DNA from: Pseudomonadota bacterium
Lineage (GTDB): Bacteria > Desulfobacterota > Desulfovibrionia > Desulfovibrionales > Desulfovibrionaceae
Assembly: GCA_023417745.1 (NCBI GenBank)
Contig: JAEZEM010000421.1
Coordinates: 1 to 7,603, forward strand
Direction: 5' to 3'
Length of the DNA stretch: 7,603 bases
A program made the translations under genes and the position numbers. Shown here one piece after another: positions 1 to 5,732 of the stretch. Each line of letters opens with the position of its first letter. Position 1 is the first letter of the stretch. The notes below the pieces were generated by a model, which was not told the DNA's origin, searched no databases, and saw only the letters and a program-made list of their open reading frames with translations.

Positions 1-268
1 TGACGCCGCTGACGATGATGACGGCCACTTCCGGGTGCTCCTCGCCGATGCGGGCCAGCAGTTCCTCGCCGGACAGGCCGGGCATGGTCAGGTCGAGCAG
101 GACCAGGCGGATGCCGCCTTTTTCCAACAGCGGCAACACGTCGCGGCTGTCCTGGCACAGGAAGAGATTGGTGACTCCGGCCGAGGACTCAAGGGTCAGG
201 GACAGGGAACGCAGCCAGGCCGGTTCGTCGTCCACCAGCAGGACGGCGAAGGCGGGAAAGGTGCTCAT
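1..268 (-). CDS. Response regulator, receiver domain (partial, C-terminus beyond left edge)
   Basis: The first 89 residues of a response regulator are visible, covering most of a CheY-like receiver domain. It should accept a phosphoryl group from the kinase encoded just upstream. The acidic pair D13-D14 lies in VLLVDDEP and the phospho-acceptor is D59 in LVLLDLTMPGLSGEELL. The strand ending VAVIIVSGV puts a serine (S87) at the usual Thr/Ser switch position; the conserved lysine lies off the window. The start is the ATG at 268-266, with GAGGAG eight bases upstream. Its ATG overlaps the kinase stop codon (ATGA), so the two are probably translationally coupled and form a cognate pair. The output domain is not visible. 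A sigma-54 activator of the NtrC type is my guess from similar Desulfovibrio pairs, but a single-domain or other regulator is possible. The receiver call is very secure; the output is unknown. Confidence 0.93.
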   Translation of the reverse strand, partial: MSTFPAFAVLLVDDEPAWLRSLSLTLESSAGVTNLFLCQDSRDVLPLLEKGGIRLVLLDLTMPGLSGEELLARIGEEHPEVAVIIVSGV

Positions 269-1074
269 GAAGCCTGCTCCTCGGCCGGAACCGGAAAGGC
301 GACGGCGGCGGTGGTCCCCCGGCCCGGGACGGAATAAAAGGACAGGGTCGCGCCGTATTCCTTGAGGATGCCGGCGGAGACGGACAGGCCAAGGCCGGTG
401 CCGCCGGTCTCGCGCTTGGTGGTGAAAAAGGGGTCGGTCAGGTGGGGCAGGTGCTCGGGGGCGATGCCCGCGCCCTCGTCGCGCACGGTCAGGACCACCT
501 GCCTATTGTCCAGGTCGTGGCCGACTTCCAGGACAATGGCCCGGTCACGGTCGGGCAGGGCCTGGCAGGCGTTGAGCACGAGATTGACGATGACCTGTTC
601 GACGCGCTGGGAATGGCCCCAGACCAGGGGCAGGTCGGGTTCGTAGACGGCGGCGAAGCGGTCAGTGGCCCTGCGGATGGCGGCATCAAGGAGGCGCACG
701 GCTTTTCTGGCCGCGTCGCCGACGTCGATAAGCGCCCGGCCGGAGCCTTCCTCGCGCCGGGCGAAGTCCTTGAGGTCATTGACGATGCGCTTGATGCGCT
801 GGGCGCCCTCCTGCATCTCCTCCAGCAAGCTCGGGAGTTCGTTTCGCATCCGCGAAAAGGGGATGCCGCCCAGGAGAAAATCGCCCTCTTCCTCGTAACG
901 GCGTTCGAGCAGGCGCACGGCGTCGGCCTGGGCCTTGCGCAGGATGGGGATATTGAGCAGGATCAAGCCATTGGGATTGTTGATCTCATGGGCCACGCCG
1001 GAGACGAGGATGCCAAGGGCCGCCATCTTGTCGGCCTGGACGAGCTGGCGCTGGTTGCGGGAGAGCTCTTCCAT
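265..1074 (-). CDS. Histidine kinase catalytic half (HisKA-HATPase), separated from its sensor by a frameshift
   Basis: This 269-residue frame holds a complete two-component transmitter. The H-box is GVAHEINNP with the phospho-histidine at H29. The N-box VIVNLVLNACQAL carries N164 and N168, the G1 box is DEGAG (199-203), the F-box is DPFFTTK (214-220), and the G2 box is GGTGLGLS (224-231). It autophosphorylates H29 and should pass the phosphate to the receiver encoded at 1-268, whose start overlaps this stop. The frame has no sensor or membrane segment of its own. The first ATG sits in the middle of what is normally the linker coiled coil (MEELSRNQRQLVQADKM), and there is no properly spaced Shine-Dalgarno before it; AAGG is only two bases away. 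The open frame reaches back to a TAA at 1113-1111 but offers no ATG or GTG there. I therefore read it as the 3' half of the gene whose 5' half lies at 1083-1991. Independent translation by re-initiation eight bases after the upstream TGA is the alternative. No catalytic residue looks lost. Confidence 0.85.
   Translation of the reverse strand: MEELSRNQRQLVQADKMAALGILVSGVAHEINNPNGLILLNIPILRKAQADAVRLLERRYEEEGDFLLGGIPFSRMRNELPSLLEEMQEGAQRIKRIVNDLKDFARREEGSGRALIDVGDAARKAVRLLDAAIRRATDRFAAVYEPDLPLVWGHSQRVEQVIVNLVLNACQALPDRDRAIVLEVGHDLDNRQVVLTVRDEGAGIAPEHLPHLTDPFFTTKRETGGTGLGLSVSAGILKEYGATLSFYSVPGRGTTAAVAFPVPAEEQAS
277..282 (-). promoter_or_regulatory. Ribosome binding site of the response regulator
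   Basis: GAGGAG on the minus strand lies eight bases before the ATG at 268-266. It is inside the last codons of the kinase gene and supports the ATGA-overlapping start of the regulator. Confidence 0.65.
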
Positions 1075-1082
1075 GGCCTTGG

Positions 1083-1092
1083 TCAGGGACTG
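1083..1092 (-). other. Apparent one-base deletion joining sensor and kinase frames
   Basis: On the minus strand the sensor frame reads CAG CGC ACC AGT CCC TGA. Restoring one base, most simply a G after ACC, gives CGC ACC GAG TCC CTG ACC AAG GCC ATG. That encodes R-T-E-S-L-T-K-A-M and runs directly into EELSRNQRQL of the kinase. The merged product is about 575 residues with the normal order: signal peptide, binding domain, membrane helix, coiled coil, HisKA, HATPase. The kinase frame is -1 relative to the sensor, and no X-XXY-YYZ slippery heptamer lies at the junction, so programmed frameshifting is not suggested. The cause could be a real mutation or a sequencing/assembly error; the sequence alone cannot separate these. 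Confidence 0.75.
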
Positions 1093-1991
1093 GTGCGCTG
1101 GGCCACCTGTTTACGCAGGAAATGGGTCCACAGCATGGAGCCGCCAAGCAGCGCCAGAAGCGGCGTGGCGATGGCCCCAACGTAAAGGGCGATGGTCTGC
1201 CAGCGCAGCCGGCCGTTTTCGAGCACCCCCAGCCATTTGTCGTGGATGGCCTGATAGCGGCCGGTCTCGCGCAAAATGGCCAGGCCTTCGCTGAAGCGGG
1301 CGAGCAAGGCCTCGTCGCCTTTTTTCACGGCGTAGCCGTAACGCACGGTGAAAACGCCCCGAGCCACGGGCTGGATGTTGTCCAGGCCGAATTCGCGCAT
1401 GATGTAGATGCCGGGCAGCATGGCCACCACGGCGTAGTCGCCCTGGCCCGAGGCCAAAAGGCGCAGGCCGTCGGCCGGGGTGTCCACCAGCACGAGATCG
1501 TCGGCAAAGCCCTTGGCGGCCAGGGTGTCGTGCATGATGCCGCCCCGGTGAACAATGACCTTCTTGCCGGCCAGTTGATCGAGATTGTCCACGGCCAGGA
1601 CGTCGCGGCGGGCGAAGATGCCGTGGTTGACGATGGCGTGGGGGGCGAAATCGACGGTCTGGGAGCGATCATCGGAATAGGACATGCCCTGAAGCACGTC
1701 ACGCCGACCCTCCATGAGTCCTTCACGCTGGCTGGCCCAGTCGCCGAGCCGAAACTCCACGCGCATGCCCATGACCTCGCCAATAGCCCGGGAGATGTCC
1801 ACGTTGAAGCCGGCCGGCTGGCCGTTCTTGTCGAGAAATTCGTAGGGCGGATAGTCGCGGTCGCCGCCCACCACCACCGGCCGGGTGACGCCGGGCACGA
1901 ATTCGGCGCAGCGCCCGGCGGTCGCGGCGGCCAGCGAGGCCACCACGGACAGGACGGCCAGGACGGCGCGCAGGCCGGCAAGGCGGGACAT
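1083..1991 (-). CDS. Periplasmic solute-binding-type sensor half of a histidine kinase (SBP_bac_3 + one membrane helix), truncated by frameshift
   Basis: The frame gives 302 residues from the ATG at 1991. Residues 1-29 look like a cleavable signal peptide (arginine-containing start, hydrophobic AVLAVLSVVASLAAA, cleavage near CAE). Residues 38-257 match a family-3 solute-binding domain, with the typical YPPYEFLDKNGQPAGFNVDI stretch followed by DVLQGMSYSDDRSQTVDFA. Residues 266-288 form a membrane helix, and LRKQVAQRT starts the cytoplasmic coiled coil that in this architecture leads into HisKA. Here the frame ends at once with SP-TGA, while the expected continuation is in another frame. The ligand is presumably a small polar solute such as an amino acid, but cannot be named. 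A GTG at 2021 would add ten residues; I prefer 1991 because the signal peptide then has a normal length, though neither start has a good Shine-Dalgarno. Without the kinase half this would be an exported, membrane-anchored binding domain with no output. Confidence 0.85.
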   Translation of the reverse strand: MSRLAGLRAVLAVLSVVASLAAATAGRCAEFVPGVTRPVVVGGDRDYPPYEFLDKNGQPAGFNVDISRAIGEVMGMRVEFRLGDWASQREGLMEGRRDVLQGMSYSDDRSQTVDFAPHAIVNHGIFARRDVLAVDNLDQLAGKKVIVHRGGIMHDTLAAKGFADDLVLVDTPADGLRLLASGQGDYAVVAMLPGIYIMREFGLDNIQPVARGVFTVRYGYAVKKGDEALLARFSEGLAILRETGRYQAIHDKWLGVLENGRLRWQTIALYVGAIATPLLALLGGSMLWTHFLRKQVAQRTSP

Positions 1992-2027
1992 GGCGAAAAG
2001 GATGGTTCCTGGCGGACGCACGGGCTA

Positions 2028-2056
2028 ACGGTACGGAAAAAGCGCCGCCCTGCCAA
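2028..2056 (-). promoter_or_regulatory. Possible sigma-70-like promoter for the sensor kinase-regulator unit
   Basis: On the minus strand TTGGCA (2056-2051, five of six matches to TTGACA) is followed after 17 bases by TACCGT (2033-2028, three of six matches to TATAAT). Transcription would begin near 2021. That would leave about 30 bases of leader before the ATG at 1991 and makes the GTG at 2021 an unlikely start. The -10 match is weak, so this is only a candidate. Confidence 0.3.
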
Positions 2057-2072
2057 GCCGGGTCGGCTCGGC
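2037..2072 (-). terminator. Possible hairpin with T-run downstream of the hybrid kinase gene
   Basis: As minus-strand RNA, GCCGAGCCG and CGGCUUGGC (2072-2052) form a nine-pair stem with one G-U pair and a three-base loop ACC. Five U residues follow at 2041-2037, but ten bases intervene, which is too far for a textbook intrinsic terminator. It lies about 100 bases past the hybrid kinase stop and could end or attenuate that transcript. One arm overlaps the candidate -35 element at 2056-2051. Confidence 0.3.
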
Positions 2073-2172
2073 CAGATCGGCTCGGGTGGCCGCGACACGC
2101 CCGGGCCAGGAAGCGTTCTCCCCGACCGCCGATGCGCGCTCCACGCGCAGCGCAGGGGCCAGGGGAGGAAAC

Positions 2173-4734
2173 TCAGGCGTTTCTGATCCGGCCGGCGGCC
2201 AGGGCCTGTTCCATGGCCCGGCGCAGCTCGTCGCGGAACACGGGCTTGGGCACATAGGCGTCCATGCCGGCGGCCAGGAAGATTTCACGGTCGCCGGCCA
2301 TGGCGTAGGCGGTCAGGGCCACCACGGGCAGGTCGGCCACGACGGCGTAACGAGGGTCGCCGCGCATGGTCCGCACGGCCTGGACGCCGTCGAGGCCGGG
2401 CATCTGAATGTCCATGAGCACAAGGTCGAAGGGTTGCCGGAGCAGGGCCTCCAGGGCTTGGACGCCGTCGACGGCCTCGATCACGGCATGGCCGTCCTTT
2501 TCCAGCAGCCGGCGCACGGCCAACCGGGTGATGCGGTCGTCCTCGGCCACGAGCACCCGTAAACCGTCCGGCGCGGCCGGGGCGTCCCCTGGGACGGCGA
2601 CCTGGCCGGCCGAGTCGCACAGGCTAAAGGAGCAGCAGAAAAAGATGGTCGTGCCCCGCCCCACCTCGCTGTCCACGGCGATGTTCCCGCCCATGAGTTC
2701 GACCAGGCTTTTGCAGATGGAAAGCCCCAGCCCCGCGCCCTGGGCATTGCGGCTGTAGCCCCGGCTGCCCTGGACAAAGGGTTCGAACAGGCGGGTCAGG
2801 TCAGCGTCGGCGATGCCGCAACCGGTGTCGGCCACAGAGAAAAGCGCCCGCGTCTCGCCCTCCCGGCGCGGCGGCAGGGGATAGGCCTCCACAGTCACCG
2901 ACCCCTTGGCGGTGAATTTCAGCGCGTTGCCCACGAGATTGGCCAGCACCTGCTGGAGCCGGGCGGCGTCGCCCCTGACCTGGGCCGGCAGGGCCGGATC
3001 GACGTAGACGGCCAACGCCACGCCGGCCTGGCGGGCGGAGGGCTTAAACAGCTCCACGGCCTCGGTCACGACCCGGGCCAGCTCGAAGGGTTCGCACTGG
3101 ATGGCCATCTTGCCGGCCTCCACCCGGGACAGGTCCAGGATGTCGGCCAAAAGACGGGTGAGCCGCCGGCTCGACTGGATGGCCAGGTCGGCGTACTCGG
3201 CCTGTTCGGCGTCAAGAGGCGTGTCGCGCAGGAGCTGGAGCATCCCCAGGACGCCGTTTAAGGGCGTGCGGATCTCGTGGCTCATATTGGCCAGGAATTC
3301 CGACTTGGCCCGATTGGCGGCCTGGGCCTCGTTGCGCGAGGCGGTGAGCGTTCGCTCCATCTCGATGCGGGCCGTGACGTCCTCGCGGATGAGAATGCCG
3401 CCGGCCGGGGTCCCGTCGTCGCGAGTCAGCGGCACGCCGCGCAGGTTGACGTAGCCGGCATGGCCGCCCGTGAATTCGGGGAAATGCACGGCCTCCAGAT
3501 CGACCTCGTGCCCGGCCAGCAACGGGGCCAGTTGGCCGGCGATGCCGGCCCGCACCACGCCCGGCAGTTCGGTAATGCGCCGGCCCAGAAAATAGTCGCG
3601 GTTCTGGCGGCCGGCGGCAAAGCTTTCCAGATGCCGCCTGTTGACGAAGGTGATGCGGCCGGCCGCGTCAAAGGCCATGATGGAGACCGGGGCCAGCTCG
3701 GCCAGCAGCCGGTAACGGCCTTCGCTTTCGCGCAGCCGGGCCTCGGCCTTTTTGCGCTCTGTGATCTCGGCGGCCATGGTGGCCACGCCGAGCAGCCGGC
3801 CGTCCTCGGCGTAGACCGGAAATTTCTTGGTGAGAAACGTGCGCGTGCCGCCCGCATCGCCGCGCATTTCCTCCTCGCTGGTCAGGGTGCGGCCCCGGGG
3901 CAGATTCAGGGCGCGGCGGTCGTTTTCCAGGTACCGGGCGATCTGCTCGGGGGCGGATAAGCCCTCGAAGGCTTCGGCATCGGTCTTGCCGACGACATCT
4001 TCCAACTGGTGTTCGGTGAGTTGCTGATAGGCCCGGTTGACCATGACGTAGCGCAAATCGCGGTCCTTAAACACCACCACATGCTCGGCGTTTTGCACCA
4101 GCTCGTAAAAGACCGACCGGGCGTCGTCGCGGCGGCGGCGTTCGGTGACGTCGGCGGCGAAACCGAGGATGCGCTCCCCATCCAGGCGCACGGCCGACAC
4201 GGACCACCAGCGCTTGGTTCCGTCGCGCCGCCGGCCCGACACCTCGGCAATGCGGGCTCCTTCCTTGAAATCGGCCAGATAGGTGGCCACGGCCTGCCAG
4301 CTGTCCTGGTCCAGGACCTCGCCGATGGTCAGACCCAGCAGGGTTTCCCGGTCGTAGCCGGTCAGGCGGCAGGCCTTGGGATTGACGTCGAGAAACCGGC
4401 CGGCGGCGTCGATGACGAAGATGGCGGCCGGGGCGTTTTCCACCACGCCCTGGTAGCGCGCCTGGCTTTCGCACAGGGCGGCCAGGACCTGCTTGCGCGA
4501 GGCCAGGGCGATGAGCAAGGCCACGATGATGCCGAACATGACCCCGGCCAGGGCCAGGGAGGCCCACAGGGCGGCCGTCTGGGGAAAGTAGGCCGCCAGG
4601 CCGTCGTCAATGTTCAAGCTCTGGGGGGAAACGTCGGCCAGGGCTTTCCCGGGGTCCAGCAGCACGACCAGAGCCAGAACCCAGGCCGACGGAGACGGGA
4701 ATCCGACAACCGGCAACCAGGGAGGATTTCTCAT
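2173..4734 (-). CDS. Membrane hybrid histidine kinase (PAS-PAS-PAS-HisKA-HATPase-REC)
   Basis: This 853-residue protein starts at the ATG at 4734, with AGGA four bases upstream. The N-terminus has a hydrophobic segment (about 17-27) that could be a signal peptide ending KALA (30-33), then a short non-cytoplasmic stretch and a membrane helix (about 57-78). Three PAS/PAC units follow: about 92-198 (GFAADVTERR), 207-329 (AAEITERKK) and 337-458 (IREDVTARIEMER). HisKA has phospho-histidine H486 in NMSHEIRTPLNG. HATPase carries N599 and N603, DTGCG (636-640) and GAGLGLSI (666-673). The C-terminal receiver has E731-D732-D733, phospho-acceptor D775 in LVLMDIQMPGLDG, T808 and K830. All catalytic positions are present, so it should autophosphorylate and relay internally. 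With almost no external domain, it probably senses something inside the cell or at the membrane through its PAS domains; no heme- or flavin-specific residues are recognisable. There is no HPt domain or output gene beside it, so the relay partner is elsewhere. The EVE gene lies 31 bases upstream on the same strand. Confidence 0.95.
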   Translation of the reverse strand: MRNPPWLPVVGFPSPSAWVLALVVLLDPGKALADVSPQSLNIDDGLAAYFPQTAALWASLALAGVMFGIIVALLIALASRKQVLAALCESQARYQGVVENAPAAIFVIDAAGRFLDVNPKACRLTGYDRETLLGLTIGEVLDQDSWQAVATYLADFKEGARIAEVSGRRRDGTKRWWSVSAVRLDGERILGFAADVTERRRRDDARSVFYELVQNAEHVVVFKDRDLRYVMVNRAYQQLTEHQLEDVVGKTDAEAFEGLSAPEQIARYLENDRRALNLPRGRTLTSEEEMRGDAGGTRTFLTKKFPVYAEDGRLLGVATMAAEITERKKAEARLRESEGRYRLLAELAPVSIMAFDAAGRITFVNRRHLESFAAGRQNRDYFLGRRITELPGVVRAGIAGQLAPLLAGHEVDLEAVHFPEFTGGHAGYVNLRGVPLTRDDGTPAGGILIREDVTARIEMERTLTASRNEAQAANRAKSEFLANMSHEIRTPLNGVLGMLQLLRDTPLDAEQAEYADLAIQSSRRLTRLLADILDLSRVEAGKMAIQCEPFELARVVTEAVELFKPSARQAGVALAVYVDPALPAQVRGDAARLQQVLANLVGNALKFTAKGSVTVEAYPLPPRREGETRALFSVADTGCGIADADLTRLFEPFVQGSRGYSRNAQGAGLGLSICKSLVELMGGNIAVDSEVGRGTTIFFCCSFSLCDSAGQVAVPGDAPAAPDGLRVLVAEDDRITRLAVRRLLEKDGHAVIEAVDGVQALEALLRQPFDLVLMDIQMPGLDGVQAVRTMRGDPRYAVVADLPVVALTAYAMAGDREIFLAAGMDAYVPKPVFRDELRRAMEQALAAGRIRNA

Positions 4735-4765
4735 AATGTCCTGATACGACTCCCCTCCCCGGGCG

Positions 4766-5245
4766 TCAACGGATTCCTGACGCGCCTTCGCCCAGGCCCA
4801 TGGCCCGGATGACGGCGAACTCCCGGTCGGTCAGCGGCGTCACGGACAGGCGCGAGCCCCTGCGCAGCACCTCCAGGCCGGCCAGCTCGGGCACGCCGCG
4901 CAGGGCGGCCAGGGGCACGGGCTGGGGAAACTTGGCCACAAAGCGCACGTCCACCATGTCCCACAGCGGCTTTTCCGGGCTGGCTCGGGGATCGAAATGG
5001 CCCGAATCCGGGTCCTGGGCGGTGGCGTCGGGATAGGCCTCCCGGGCCACCTCGGCCAGCCCGACCACGCCCGGGTTGGTGACGCTGTGGTAGAAAAGCA
5101 GACCGTCGCCCAGGCGCATGGCCCGCAGGCAATTGCGGGCCTGGAAGTTGCGCACGCCGTCCCAGCCCGTGGTCTGGCCCGGAGCGGCGGCCAGGTCGTC
5201 GATGGAAAAACAGCCCGGTTCGGACTTGATCAGCCAATAGGCCAC
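4766..5245 (-). CDS. EVE domain protein (PUA-like fold, THYN1-related)
   Basis: The 159-residue protein is almost entirely one EVE domain, the usual length for stand-alone bacterial members. Family hallmarks are YWLIKSEP (3-10), WDGVRNFQARN (28-38), GD at 46-47, YHS (52-54), PGVVGLAEV (58-66), YPD (71-73), PLWDMVDV (93-100) and RRGSRLSV (128-135). Members share the PUA/ASCH-like fold and are linked to recognition of modified bases in DNA or RNA. The aromatic and polar residues around W28, N33 and S54 would line such a pocket, but the ligand here is not known. The protein should be cytoplasmic. The start is GTG at 5245, with AGGGAGG five bases upstream. It lies 28 bases after the zinc-ribbon gene and 31 bases before the hybrid kinase, so all three may share a transcript. 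The family call is strong; the biological role is not established. Confidence 0.93.
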   Translation of the reverse strand: MAYWLIKSEPGCFSIDDLAAAPGQTTGWDGVRNFQARNCLRAMRLGDGLLFYHSVTNPGVVGLAEVAREAYPDATAQDPDSGHFDPRASPEKPLWDMVDVRFVAKFPQPVPLAALRGVPELAGLEVLRRGSRLSVTPLTDREFAVIRAMGLGEGASGIR

Positions 5246-5250
5246 GGCCG

Positions 5251-5257
5251 CCTCCCT
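5251..5257 (-). promoter_or_regulatory. Ribosome binding site of the EVE gene
   Basis: AGGGAGG on the minus strand lies five bases before the GTG at 5245-5243. It decides for the GTG start. Confidence 0.7.
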
Positions 5258-5273
5258 GTTTGCCTCCAGGGCC

Positions 5274-5483
5274 TTAGCCCAACCGGCTCATTTCGACCTT
5301 GCACTGGTCGTCCCATTCCAGGCAGTCGGCCTCGGCGATGGCGTCGAACTCGCCCAGGCAGCGCTGGCATTTTTCCTTGACCGACACCGACCCGGCCGCG
5401 ACGTCGGCCGGCGAGGCCGTGGCCGTGACGGTCTGGCCGCAGTGGGGGCAGACGGCTTCAAACGAGGCGGTTTTCGCGCTCAT
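5274..5483 (-). CDS. Small zinc-ribbon protein, function unknown
   Basis: This is a 69-residue cytoplasmic protein with two CxxC knuckles, C12-P-H-C15 and C39-Q-R-C42, spaced as in a zinc ribbon. Two further cysteines (C54, C61) lie in an acidic C-terminal part (EADCLEWDDQCKVEMSRLG). I do not recognise a named family. It could bind nucleic acid or a protein partner through the zinc ribbon, but this is only inferred from the fold. The start is the ATG at 5483, seven bases after AAGGAG. The same frame stays open a long way upstream, but that stretch is antisense to the dCMP deaminase and ribD genes and looks like a shadow, so the long version is rejected. It is first in the minus-strand run and 28 bases ahead of the EVE gene, suggesting co-transcription and perhaps a shared role. 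Confidence 0.82.
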   Translation of the reverse strand: MSAKTASFEAVCPHCGQTVTATASPADVAAGSVSVKEKCQRCLGEFDAIAEADCLEWDDQCKVEMSRLG

Positions 5484-5490
5484 GGCAACA

Positions 5491-5496
5491 CTCCTT
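5491..5496 (-). promoter_or_regulatory. Ribosome binding site of the zinc-ribbon gene
   Basis: AAGGAG on the minus strand lies seven bases before the ATG at 5483-5481. It fixes the short 69-residue start against a much longer open frame. Confidence 0.75.
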
Positions 5497-5499
5497 GAT

Positions 5500-5513
5500 C
5501 CGGCCTGGGCCGG
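5500..5513. repeat. Inverted repeat CCGGCC-TG-GGCCGG
   Basis: Perfect six-base arms around a two-base centre lie four bases beyond the zinc-ribbon ribosome binding site. It could be an operator, or a leader hairpin of that gene. In GC-rich DNA such short palindromes also arise by chance. Confidence 0.4.
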
Positions 5514-5521
5514 TTTGACCG

Positions 5522-5535
5522 CCCCCGGCCGGGGG
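5522..5535. repeat. Perfect 14-base palindrome CCCCCGGCCGGGGG
   Basis: This is a fully self-complementary stretch with no spacer, nine bases from the preceding inverted repeat and between the divergent genes. It may be a dimeric regulator site or a structural element; no known operator is recognised. Confidence 0.4.
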
Positions 5536-5608
5536 TGTGAATCCGAGAGATAAGTCAGCTTGGAGCAAAAAGCCATGGCCGCGCCGCCTCCCCTGGCCGT
5601 GTCGCCGA

Positions 5609-5625
5609 CCGGGCTTGACGCCCGG
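5609..5625. repeat. Inverted repeat with -35-like loop
   Basis: CCGGGC (5609-5614) and GCCCGG (5620-5625) pair perfectly around the loop TTGAC. On the plus strand the loop plus its next base reads TTGACG, five of six matches to a sigma-70 -35 box. The -10 region 16-19 bases downstream (around CCACTTAA) is poor, so promoter function is uncertain. Confidence 0.3.
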
Positions 5626-5664
5626 CCCCGCCGTGGTCCACTTAAGGAAGCCGCCTGCCGCGCT

Positions 5665-5676
5665 GGGGCCGGCCCC
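5665..5676. repeat. Perfect 12-base palindrome GGGGCCGGCCCC
   Basis: This self-complementary stretch lies 57-68 bases before the dCMP deaminase ATG. It resembles the GC palindromes on the other side of the spacer in composition, though its sequence is not the same. Confidence 0.35.
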
Positions 5677-5732
5677 CATCGGCCCGTTCCTTTCCGCCCG
5701 GCGCGGCGCATTCCAACCGGAGCCGCCCGACC

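Larger units (their letters stand above)
5484..5732. other. Divergent intergenic region with GC palindromes
   Basis: These 249 bases separate the minus-strand zinc-ribbon gene from the plus-strand dCMP deaminase gene and must hold the start signals for both. No open frame in it looks coding, and I see no riboflavin (RFN/FMN) riboswitch. The only AT-richer part is about 5541-5575. Four short inverted repeats, listed separately, lie on either side of it. A possible plus-strand -35 element TTGACG is at 5615-5620, but no convincing -10 follows. Confidence 0.6.

Noticed and set aside
1083..1092. Programmed ribosomal frameshift joining sensor and kinase
   Set aside because: The kinase lies in the -1 frame but there is no slippery heptamer. 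The CCC-TGA context would favour +1 slippage, which gives the wrong frame.
1122..2186. Long plus-strand open frame of 354 codons
   Set aside because: It is antisense to the sensor half, is His/Gly rich with no domain signal, and the minus-strand frame has clear signal peptide and binding-domain motifs. GC-rich codon bias produces such shadows.
4731..5237. Second minus-strand frame over the EVE gene
   Set aside because: The Arg/Gly/Pro-rich translation has no motifs; the EVE frame explains the stretch.
5555..5590. Sigma-54 promoter on the minus strand around TGGC...TTTTTGC
   Set aside because: The GG and GC elements are not ten bases apart as sigma-54 sites require.
5484..5732. FMN (RFN) riboswitch before the riboflavin gene pair
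   Set aside because: The conserved sequence blocks of the element are not visible; only GC palindromes are seen.
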